24,437 nt of DNA from a virus. The notes under the pieces are model-generated. The model was not told the origin of the DNA and did not search any database. It worked only from the letters and a program-made list of their open reading frames with translations. Shown here piece after piece: positions 14,861 through 21,184 of the stretch; position 1 is the stretch's first letter; every line of letters begins with the position of its first letter. The position numbers were made by a program, and so were the translations under genes. The stretch covers positions 1 to 24,437 of the IMG/VR virus record IMGVR_UViG_3300045256_000376; one strand, 5' to 3'.

Positions 14861-15000
14861 TGTCTATAGGCGGCGAGAAAACCCATACTTTTTTCTGAAT
14901 GAGAAAGGTTAGCCCGTGTAGGAAATGAGCAAAGTGAACAACCAAACAGGGCTAACCTCTTTAGGGCAGGGGATGAATGCGAGCCATAGGACTTAATCTT
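14860..15000 (+). repeat. Family III REP-like palindromic unit
   Basis: It opens with the ATAGGCGGCGAGAA word, then a perfect 9-bp stem GGTTAGCCC 14907-14915 / GGGCTAACC 14949-14957 around a GAGCAAAGTGAAC loop, then CTTTAGGGCAGGGGATGAATGC. This is the cleanest copy of the + oriented type and is followed directly by the recA leader. Confidence 0.65.
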
Positions 15001-15150
15001 GGTTGAAAAAAGATTAACAACCAAATCGTAGTGATCATGTACCTTAGAAGATGTGGCAACTCACTCCCCGCCAGAAAGTTAAAATAATGTATGTAAGACT
15101 CCTGACCAAGACTTGTTTTTGGCAGTTGAGAATAAGTATACGGAAAAGTC
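14960..15150 (+). promoter_or_regulatory. recA leader, shared with the HTH gene leader
   Basis: It resembles 985-1185: the same CATAGG block, a TTGGTTG 14999-15005 / CAACCAA 15018-15024 hairpin, and the same core around 15090-15138. The hairpin is one base pair longer than in the other copy. No convincing -35/-10 pair was seen. Confidence 0.5.
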
Positions 15151-15211
15151 GCTCCCTATGAGCGAGTGTTAGTGAGAGAATGGTAGCGACTTCATAAACC
15201 AGAAGGAACTT

Positions 15212-17533
15212 ATGGCTAAGAAGAAGAACACCGAACAAAACGCTGATGACGCTCTGTTTGAAGAACTGGCCGAAGCCACAGATGGCAACATTCTCGGCAA
15301 AATGGATTCAGTGAAATATTTTGTGGATACCGGTTCTCTCGCAATTAACTTCATCTGCTCGGGTAGGTTTATTTCCGGCGGTGTACCTGGCGGCAAGATC
15401 ACCGAAATCTACGGGGCATCGTCTTCTGGCAAGTCGCTTCTTGCAGCGAACATTCTTTACGGCTGTCAGAAGCTCAATGGCTTTCCAATCATTCTCGATT
15501 GTGAAAACGCTACCAACGGCGAGTTCATGGCGAAGACCTCGCACTTGAATCTAAACCGGGTCATCCGGTATACACCGACGACGCTAGAACAGGCGTTCTT
15601 GAAGATGCTCAACGCCGCACGGAAGATTCGGGAGAAGGTGAGCGTAGAAGTACCAATCGTTTTCATCTACGACTCGATTTCGGTGTCCCCGTGCGAGCGT
15701 GAACTGAAGGAAACTAAACTGCCGGAGAACTACAAGCCTTCCGACTGGAAGAAGCTTGTGGGTCGTCAGGAACAGCCGGGCGAACGAGCAAAGGTGTGCA
15801 GCAAGGAGTTGCGTAAGTTTCAAGCCCTGATGGAAGAGATGAACATCACGCTGGTCGTGCTGAACCAGACCCGTGAGAAGATCGGCGTTATGTACGGTTG
15901 TTTCCATTATGACAGCCGTGTTCTTTTAGCTGATGGTAGTACAATGAAGATTGGCAAAATTGTCAATCAGAACATGGTCGGCTTGGAAGTTCTTTCTTTT
16001 AATCCGATTTCTGGTAAGATCGAACCCAAGAAGATTGTCGAGTGTCATGATAACGGCAATCTAGGTGAAGGTGAGAATTTTCTTCATTTTAAAGTACGGA
16101 AGTATGGCGGTAACGGCTTGACGCAATTTTCTTGCACGCCGAATCATAAGATTTTTGTTCCGAAATATCCTTATAATCAAAACTCTTTCTTATTTGAAGA
16201 CGAAACGGAATTGTTCAGGGAGGTTCAAGCTTCCGAACTTAGTGTTGGCGACAGGATAATGGTGTCACAGCCGTATTATCTAAACGAAGATCAAAAACAA
16301 GTTGTTTACGGTTCGATCCTCGGAAACGGCAGCATTCGTTATGCGGGTGACGGCACTGCTCAACTTCGAGTCGATCATAACATTAAAGAGTCCGAATACT
16401 GCCGCTGGAAAGAAGAAATTCTCCAGCCGTGGGTCGGATACAGTTTCGATGACCCTAAAAACAGTCGTCTGGGATTTGATACAATCCCCATGCATGAACT
16501 GAAGGAACTTGAGAAGTATAAGGAGGAATACAAAGTTCCAGACGAAGTAATTAATAATCTAGGACCACTTGGTTTAGCAATCTGGTATATGGACGATGGC
16601 GCATACCGACCAGCCGAAAAGTGTGGTAATGGGCAAGCAACGATCTATTGTACGAAATTCCATAACCGTGATTTATTGCAAGCAATGCTCAAAGACAGAT
16701 TCGGTATAGAATGCCGACTTGTGGTCAAAGGGTTCCACTTTGACACTGAGAATACTAAGAGGTTGCACGAGATTATAGCTCCTATCGTTCACCCGAGTAT
16801 GGATTACAAGTTGCAAAACAAGTTCCGTGGAAATTTCTCTTATGGGATCAGTGAACCAGAAGGAGCGTTCAGATATGAGGCAATAGAATCAGAGATTCTG
16901 GAAATTTACGATAAACCGCCGACAAAGAGTAAGAAGAAATTCGATATTACTGTAGAAGGTAATCACTCTTATATAATTGATGGGGCTATTGTGCACAATA
17001 GCCCGGAGACGACGGCCGGTGGCGGTAATGCCCTCCCATTCTACGCCTCGTGTCGCCTGCGGACGGCCACCAGGAAGAAGATCGAGAACAAACGTCTTGA
17101 AACGTTCGCTGGGGTGAACATGCACGTCAAAAACGTGAAAAACCGCAGCTTCCGTCCGTTCGTTGAGAGCGAGGGTATCAAATTGTACTTTGACACTGGC
17201 GTGAACCCGATTTCTGGTCTATTGTCCTGCTTAATTAACAGCGACCGTGTAAAACCTGGTACTGGTGGCAACTATGAAGTCACACCGGAATACCTCCCGG
17301 AAAACACGCCGAGCTATAAGTTTAAGGCGGCTCGGGCTAACAATGATGTTCCGCTTCAGGTTCTTTATGATTGCCCGAAACTGATCGACGCCAGTTCGAC
17401 CGAGGAAGTGAAGGAATACCTTAAACCGTTCATGGACTCGATCACTAATTCTGAGAACAACGATTTCGAAGAGATGGCTGTATCGTTCGATGTGGACGGC
17501 AATCCCGTCGAGAGTGACTTTGAAGAACAGTGA
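15212..17533 (+). CDS. UvsX/RecA recombinase with intein
   Basis: This gene encodes the strand-exchange ATPase. Walker A is GASSSGKS (68-75), the catalytic Glu is E98 in LDCENA, and Walker B is IVFIYDS with D154. The exteins join at KIGVMYG / SPETTAGGGNALPFYAS, the DNA-binding L2 loop. A 367-residue intein occupies residues 230-596, so the 773-residue precursor would give a mature protein of 406 residues, close to T4 UvsX (391). The C terminus is acidic, as in RecA proteins. The AGAAGGAAC site precedes the ATG. A long leader shared with the HTH gene and a family III unit lie upstream. With the gp32-like protein and the UvsY-like protein it completes a T4-style recombination set. Confidence 0.95.
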   Translation: MAKKKNTEQNADDALFEELAEATDGNILGKMDSVKYFVDTGSLAINFICSGRFISGGVPGGKITEIYGASSSGKSLLAANILYGCQKLNGFPIILDCENATNGEFMAKTSHLNLNRVIRYTPTTLEQAFLKMLNAARKIREKVSVEVPIVFIYDSISVSPCERELKETKLPENYKPSDWKKLVGRQEQPGERAKVCSKELRKFQALMEEMNITLVVLNQTREKIGVMYGCFHYDSRVLLADGSTMKIGKIVNQNMVGLEVLSFNPISGKIEPKKIVECHDNGNLGEGENFLHFKVRKYGGNGLTQFSCTPNHKIFVPKYPYNQNSFLFEDETELFREVQASELSVGDRIMVSQPYYLNEDQKQVVYGSILGNGSIRYAGDGTAQLRVDHNIKESEYCRWKEEILQPWVGYSFDDPKNSRLGFDTIPMHELKELEKYKEEYKVPDEVINNLGPLGLAIWYMDDGAYRPAEKCGNGQATIYCTKFHNRDLLQAMLKDRFGIECRLVVKGFHFDTENTKRLHEIIAPIVHPSMDYKLQNKFRGNFSYGISEPEGAFRYEAIESEILEIYDKPPTKSKKKFDITVEGNHSYIIDGAIVHNSPETTAGGGNALPFYASCRLRTATRKKIENKRLETFAGVNMHVKNVKNRSFRPFVESEGIKLYFDTGVNPISGLLSCLINSDRVKPGTGGNYEVTPEYLPENTPSYKFKAARANNDVPLQVLYDCPKLIDASSTEEVKEYLKPFMDSITNSENNDFEEMAVSFDVDGNPVESDFEEQ
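15899..16999 (+). mobile_element. LAGLIDADG intein in the RecA L2 loop
   Basis: The intein begins with Cys1 and ends with His366-Asn367, followed by Ser as the +1 nucleophile. Block A is CFHYDSRVLLADGS, block B is CTPNHKI (T80, H83), and blocks F and G are DITVEGNHSYIIDGAIVHN. The endonuclease has two LAGLIDADG helices, GSILGNGSI near 138-146 and LAIWYMDDG near 226-234; the acidic residue expected in the first helix is replaced (GNG), while the second keeps DD. The DNA is more A/T-rich than the exteins, which suggests transfer. All splicing residues are present, so splicing is expected; endonuclease activity is less sure. Confidence 0.95.
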
Positions 17534-17536
17534 ACT

Positions 17537-17575
17537 ACCGCTACCCTAAACGGTAGCGGATTACCGTTTTAACAT
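17537..17575 (+). terminator. Overlapping hairpins after recA
   Basis: CCGCTACC 17538-17545 pairs with GGTAGCGG 17552-17559. Alternatively AAACGGTA 17548-17555 pairs with TACCGTTT 17562-17569, followed by a T. The two structures share bases and exclude each other. The second looks like a weak terminator. Confidence 0.45.
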
Positions 17576-17639
17576 AGCTAGCCTAAACATCCAACCAAAC
17601 ATGCACGGTTTTATACCAAGCCCACGGGCTTCACCGGAT

Positions 17640-17745
17640 TTGCGGCACGGAAGCCCCTACCTTGGGCTACGCCCAAGGCTACCTGCCAAGCGAACGAGCG
17701 AAGCGAGTGAGACGGCAGGTAGCCCTTTAGGGTCGGGGTAGTTGA
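17640..17745 (+). repeat. Family III REP-like palindromic unit
   Basis: A perfect CTTGGGC/GCCCAAG hairpin (17661-17677) precedes a 10-bp stem GCTACCTGCC 17678-17687 / GGCAGGTAGC 17714-17723 around the loop AAGCGAACGAGCGAAGCGAG, followed by CCTTTAGGGTCGGGG. It lies between recA and the convergent minus-strand gene. Confidence 0.65.
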
Positions 17746-17860
17746 CTTCATTGCCTTCGCTCTATATTTTAAAGGGTTTGGTCGCAGTGTCGGTCGCTTT
17801 TCGACTAAGCATTTACGGTGTATTGAGTTTTTGTCCGCAAAGACCGGTGAATGATGATGC

Positions 17861-18370
17861 TTATGATAAGCCAGGTCGGATGTAGAACGACATATCTGGC
17901 ACGACACAGTACCCGCCATTTTCATTTTTTGTAACTATTTGACCTTGTGTCTTCAGTTTATTGCGGACGGCGGTTATGTGATTACAGAGAGTTGAATCGG
18001 ACAAGTCCATCCCGTCGAACTGTTCCCGAAGGGTTTTGAGAGACACGACTTTTTTCGCTTGAAACTGCGACTCAATCCATTTTCTGACCTCAGCTGCCTC
18101 TTTTAAGATTACTTTTCTAGGCTTATAATCTTTCACAACGTTCTTCGGATAAATTTCCTTCACTATTTTGGGCGTAACGTCGTAATTTACGTTGGCATCG
18201 CACAGGGCTTTGGCAAGTTCACCGAGTTCAAGCGGTTTCACATCAACTTCTACTTCAGCAAGTTCCGCACGAAACGTTTTAGCATACTCAATTATGGAAG
18301 GTAGGTTTTTCTTAAAAGTGAATAACTTACGCTTGTCTTTCGTCCGAATCATGATGAGGTTTTGGTTCAT
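17861..18370 (-). CDS. Putative winged-helix protein
   Basis: This minus-strand protein has 169 residues. The N-terminal half is basic and mixed (RTKDKRKLFTFKKNLPSIIEY). Residues about 95-160 have winged-helix spacing: helix VRKWIESQF, VVSLKTLREQF, recognition-like helix DSTLCNHITAVRNKLKTQ, and a wing-like QIVTKNENGGYCVV. A DNA-binding regulator is plausible. GGGAGGG is a strong ribosome binding site, and a TTGATT-17-TATAAT promoter lies just upstream. It is divergent from the amidoligase gene with overlapping -35 boxes, so it may control that operon. Family not recognised. Confidence 0.7.
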   Translation of the reverse strand: MNQNLIMIRTKDKRKLFTFKKNLPSIIEYAKTFRAELAEVEVDVKPLELGELAKALCDANVNYDVTPKIVKEIYPKNVVKDYKPRKVILKEAAEVRKWIESQFQAKKVVSLKTLREQFDGMDLSDSTLCNHITAVRNKLKTQGQIVTKNENGGYCVVPDMSFYIRPGLS

Positions 18371-18401
18371 GTAAATTCCCTCCCGAAAAGGTTTGCCTTG
18401 T

Positions 18402-18430
18402 ATTATAGCAGAAAGTCACTTGACAATCAA
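18402..18430 (-). promoter_or_regulatory. Minus-strand promoter of the winged-helix gene
   Basis: On the minus strand: TTGATT (18430-18425), 17 bases, and a perfect TATAAT (18407-18402), about 32 bases from the start codon. The -35 shares one base with the plus-strand promoter. Confidence 0.65.
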
Positions 18431-18449
18431 CATTTTAAGTGAATATAAA
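18420..18449 (+). promoter_or_regulatory. Plus-strand promoter of the amidoligase operon
   Basis: A perfect TTGACA (18420-18425), an 18-base spacer and TATAAA (18444-18449). A start about 7 bases after the -10 would place the first transcribed base next to the ATG at 18457, so the mRNA would have almost no leader. Confidence 0.6.
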
Positions 18450-18456
18450 GGGCGGT

Positions 18457-19470
18457 ATGAATGATTTTGTAACATGCGACGTGAGTCGCCGGATTGGCGT
18501 TGAGATCGAATTAAACACACCTACCGGAGAGATCAAGCCGCTAAAGAAGAATGAGGCACCAGAAGGCGCAGACTATGTAGGCGTACTCGTTAATAAATCT
18601 ACGGCGAAAAAGACCACGGTCCACGGCTGGCACTCGACCCATGACAACATGGGCTGGGTCATCAAGCCCGATTCGTCGTGCGGAATTGAAGTCTGTTCTC
18701 CAATCGGTAAGGGCTGGGAACACATCATCAGCATTTCCCGAGTCGTCGAAGATATCAGGGCTTGTGGTAAAATCAGAGCTGATAGTCGGTGTTCGCTTCA
18801 CGTTCACATCGACGCTCATGATCTGGACGACAAGCAGTTGGCTGCGATATTAGCCTATTGGATCAAGTGCGAAGCTGTTATCAACGACGCCTTCCCGTCG
18901 AAACGTAAGCTTAATCGCTATTGTCAATACATCGGGATTAGCGATTTGTTCGATGCTAATGAAGATTATAATCCATATCAAATCATTCGTCTACTATCGG
19001 GTGCCAAGTATTATTCGGTGAATACATTCCATCTTCAGCGTGGGAACCGTCGGAGTTTCGAAGTGAGGTGTGGCGAAAACGAGATGTGTACCGACCCATT
19101 CTCAATGAAGAACTGGTTATTATTTATCTTACACTTTTGCCGATCTGCAATAGATGTAGGAATGCCGGGTCGAGCGATAAAGGGGGACGTGCAAACCGGA
19201 CTGTATTGGTTCGACCCAGTGGACATGTTTAAGTTCCTCCGCTGGGATAACCCGGACGTTTTAAGTCCTTCACTGAAACAAGTCCGCAGGTGGTTTTTAG
19301 GAAGATTGTCTGAGTATACGATAAATACGGGACTGCCCGGGATTTGGTCATACGAAGCGAGGAGAATTGCATACGAACAGGTGCTAGATTTGTTGGACCG
19401 GGAAAAGCTAGAACCTGGGTTGTACAAACCAACCGAAGACGAACTATTCGGGAAGGAATATTTATTCTAA
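18457..19470 (+). CDS. Amidoligase-family enzyme (Amidoligase_2)
   Basis: This 338-residue protein belongs to the COOH-NH2 ligase superfamily related to glutamine synthetase and gamma-glutamylcysteine ligase. Signature pieces are RRIGVEIELN (11-20) with paired Glu residues, WVIKPDSSCGIEVCSPI (67-83), CSLHVHIDA (112-120) with the metal-site His residues, RKLNRYCQ (150-157) and the later RRSFEVRCGE. Such enzymes form amide bonds with ATP; in phages, roles in peptide or cell-wall modification are proposed, and the substrate is unknown here. The ATG at 18457 is preferred to the GTG at 18439, because the GTG lies upstream of the -10 box. AAAGGG is a weak ribosome binding site. It overlaps the next gene by one base (TAATG). 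Confidence 0.85.
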   Translation: MNDFVTCDVSRRIGVEIELNTPTGEIKPLKKNEAPEGADYVGVLVNKSTAKKTTVHGWHSTHDNMGWVIKPDSSCGIEVCSPIGKGWEHIISISRVVEDIRACGKIRADSRCSLHVHIDAHDLDDKQLAAILAYWIKCEAVINDAFPSKRKLNRYCQYIGISDLFDANEDYNPYQIIRLLSGAKYYSVNTFHLQRGNRRSFEVRCGENEMCTDPFSMKNWLLFILHFCRSAIDVGMPGRAIKGDVQTGLYWFDPVDMFKFLRWDNPDVLSPSLKQVRRWFLGRLSEYTINTGLPGIWSYEARRIAYEQVLDLLDREKLEPGLYKPTEDELFGKEYLF

Positions 19471-19898
19471 TGAAATTACAAGAAGAAGTCGAGTCGATGC
19501 GGCGGATGTCCAAGATGCTTAGTCGTTACTCTTATCCGGTAAGGGACTTAAAGGACGATATCGACATTTATCCGCTTAAGACACGCACCCTGACAGTAGA
19601 TGGTTATGAAATCATTGTCCATTTGAACATTACCGAGTACGGTCGTTTCAACATAGAGATTCTGCAACTCGAATCAGTCCGTTCGATCTACTTACCGATG
19701 CACCTATTAGTGAAGCTCGGGAGAATGTTTTTGGGCAGTAAGGAGATTTGCTACATCGATTTTTATCGCAACAATCGGAAGGTATACTGTTGGACAGTTA
19801 GGCGGAAGGGCGACACACCCTTGCCGCCGCTCGGAGAGGTTTTACCCCGTGAATTCGATGGGTTTTCGTTTTATGTCGCAAAACCTGAAACGAATTAA
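19470..19898 (+). CDS. Hypothetical partner of the amidoligase
   Basis: This 142-residue protein is translated from the ATG that overlaps the amidoligase stop, so the pair is coupled. It begins with a charged helix (LQEEVESMRRMSKML). A beta-rich body follows (TRTLTVDGYEIIVHLNITEY, FNIEILQLESV, ICYIDFYRNNRKVYCWTVRR) and it ends in GFSFYVAKP. No known catalytic motif is visible. The tight coupling suggests that it binds the same substrate or assists the ligase. It does not look like a gamma-glutamyl cyclotransferase or a glutamine amidotransferase, two frequent neighbours of such ligases. Confidence 0.75.
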   Translation: MKLQEEVESMRRMSKMLSRYSYPVRDLKDDIDIYPLKTRTLTVDGYEIIVHLNITEYGRFNIEILQLESVRSIYLPMHLLVKLGRMFLGSKEICYIDFYRNNRKVYCWTVRRKGDTPLPPLGEVLPREFDGFSFYVAKPETN

Positions 19899-19977
19899 AT
19901 CCGTTAACAGGGATACATATTCTTGTACAGACCAGTCTCTTGCCGGGTCTGTTCTCTAACAAAAAGAGGTAAGGATC

Positions 19978-20289
19978 ATGCACAAGTACAAGTCGAAGGC
20001 TCGCAAAATTCAACAGCTACTTACCGACCATTTGCTGAATTGCGGGGTGATCGAACTCCGTCTACCAGATGGTATCAATGTCGAAATCGGTATTACTAAG
20101 GAGGGCAAGGGCGGCATTGAAATCTCTGATGATTACTGCTTTGTGAAAGCTAGCCGAGAGCACAGTTCTACCCTTTTAGACACGCATGTCGTGTCCATGC
20201 AATATGAAGACTCCCGGAACAGCCTTATCTGTTTAGATAGCGCCTACACGGACGACGGCACCGCCGTCAAACGGGTTGAGGTTGTTTAA
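19978..20289 (+). CDS. Hypothetical 103-residue protein
   Basis: The ATG is preceded by AGAGGTAAGG. The protein opens with a basic helix (KSKARKIQQLLTDHL) and continues as short beta segments (VIELRLPDGINVEIGI, GGIEISDDYCFV). Its beta-rich sequence around IELRLPDG...EIGI weakly resembles the downstream part of the 19470 protein, so the two may be distant relatives. A GACC...GGTC-type hairpin (19930-19950) lies in the gap before it. Its end overlaps the minus-strand gene at 20267 by 23 bases. No function is recognised. Confidence 0.7.
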   Translation: MHKYKSKARKIQQLLTDHLLNCGVIELRLPDGINVEIGITKEGKGGIEISDDYCFVKASREHSSTLLDTHVVSMQYEDSRNSLICLDSAYTDDGTAVKRVEVV

Positions 20290-20662
20290 TTTTTGATTCA
20301 AAACATACTCCCGAGGTATTAATTAAGGTCGCTTCCCCGTCCAGGGAGAGATGGTAGATGTGTGTTCCCACAAGTACGCCGCTCTCTCTGGGCAAAGTGA
20401 ATTCGACCCATATTTCGTATTGTCCATTGCCAAGCGGCTCAAACTTGGTTATAGTAATCTTAGTGGTTGAGCCGGGAGGAGCGTCTTCCTGGGACACGAC
20501 AGGAGCTTTATAGTCTCTAGCGTCTGACAGGACACGCTTAAGGAATTGTGTTTTGTCAACCAAGTTAGCCCAATTGGCTAAGAAAAGAGCTTCAAGTTTC
20601 TGTGGATCGATTAGTCTAGTGTGCATAAGGAAGTGCCATGAAGAAGCAAGATTATCGGGCAT
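20267..20662 (-). CDS. Minus-strand hypothetical protein
   Basis: It fills a gap that has no plus-strand gene and reads like a real protein: a helical N terminus (DPQKLEALFLANWANLVDKT) and a beta-rich C-terminal half (TTKITITKFEPLGNGQYEIW, VGTHIYHLSLDGEATL). The start may be the ATG at 20662, giving 131 residues but overlapping the divergent gene, or the ATG at 20626, giving 119 residues. Neither has a clear ribosome binding site. It is head-to-head with the 20638 gene and tail-to-tail with 19978. It could be an independently acquired small gene. Function unknown. Confidence 0.55.
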   Translation of the reverse strand: MPDNLASSWHFLMHTRLIDPQKLEALFLANWANLVDKTQFLKRVLSDARDYKAPVVSQEDAPPGSTTKITITKFEPLGNGQYEIWVEFTLPRESGVLVGTHIYHLSLDGEATLINTSGVCFESKIKQPQPV

Positions 20663-21078
20663 CTGTAGTTGAGTTCGTTACCACCCTTTCTGACGAAGAA
20701 CTTCGCTTTGTCGCCACTCGTCTGAGTGACCGCTACACCGGTGACATGGCGGAAGCCCTTACTTACCTCAGTGGCAAGCCTGTTGTGGATGTCATTCTCG
20801 GTTCGGCCGTCAATGCCGACGAGTTTTTCGACTACTGTGACGGTATTCGGGAAGTGGCTTACAAGGAGATCAAGCGGCGGGCCGCAACGCTCGTTTCCGG
20901 AGGGGAGTTTGACCCCCGTCAGAAGCACCAGGGCGAGCGTCCGCCTCGCCAGTTCCATGACGCCACTCGTCAGCCCCGCCAGCACAGCGGTGGTGGATAC
21001 CAGGGAAATAATGGTAGCGGTGGTGATCGAGCGTACAAGTCCTACCAGAAGCGGGTTCCAAACCAACCGCAGAGTTAA
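20638..21078 (+). CDS. Hypothetical protein with Gly/Arg-rich disordered tail
   Basis: The ATG follows TAAGGAAG. Residues 1-85 look folded and mainly helical (VVEFVTTLSDEELRFVATRL, ADEFFDYCDGIREVAYKEI). From about residue 95 the chain becomes low complexity, with Arg, Gln, Gly, Asn and Pro (PPRQFHDATRQPRQHSGGGY), like the tails of RNA- or ssDNA-binding proteins. The 146-residue protein is not recognised. A strong terminator follows at 21107-21142, so it ends its transcript. Nucleic acid binding is an inference from the tail only. Confidence 0.7.
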   Translation: MKKQDYRASVVEFVTTLSDEELRFVATRLSDRYTGDMAEALTYLSGKPVVDVILGSAVNADEFFDYCDGIREVAYKEIKRRAATLVSGGEFDPRQKHQGERPPRQFHDATRQPRQHSGGGYQGNNGSGGDRAYKSYQKRVPNQPQS

Positions 21079-21106
21079 CACGTTTTGCTCGTTTTCAGGT
21101 GTTAGG

Positions 21107-21142
21107 CAAACGGGGTGGCTCCAACCACCCCGTTTGTTTTTT
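21107..21142 (+). terminator. Strong rho-independent terminator
   Basis: A perfect 12-bp stem (21107-21118 with 21125-21136, core ACGGGGTGG), a six-base loop and TTTTTT (21137-21142). Confidence 0.92.
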
Positions 21143-21161
21143 CTGTTACTTTTGCTATACT
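21134..21161 (+). promoter_or_regulatory. Promoter of the helicase gene
   Basis: TTGTTT (21134-21139), a 16-base spacer and TATACT (21156-21161) with TGC just before it, an extended -10. The -35 overlaps the T-run of the terminator, so the two signals are packed together. Confidence 0.5.
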
Positions 21162-21184
21162 AGGCAAAATTAAGGAGTGGAAGA

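Noticed and set aside
17640-17745. CRISPR-like palindromic repeats
   Set aside because: The repeats are dispersed singly between genes, with no regular spacers and no cas genes.
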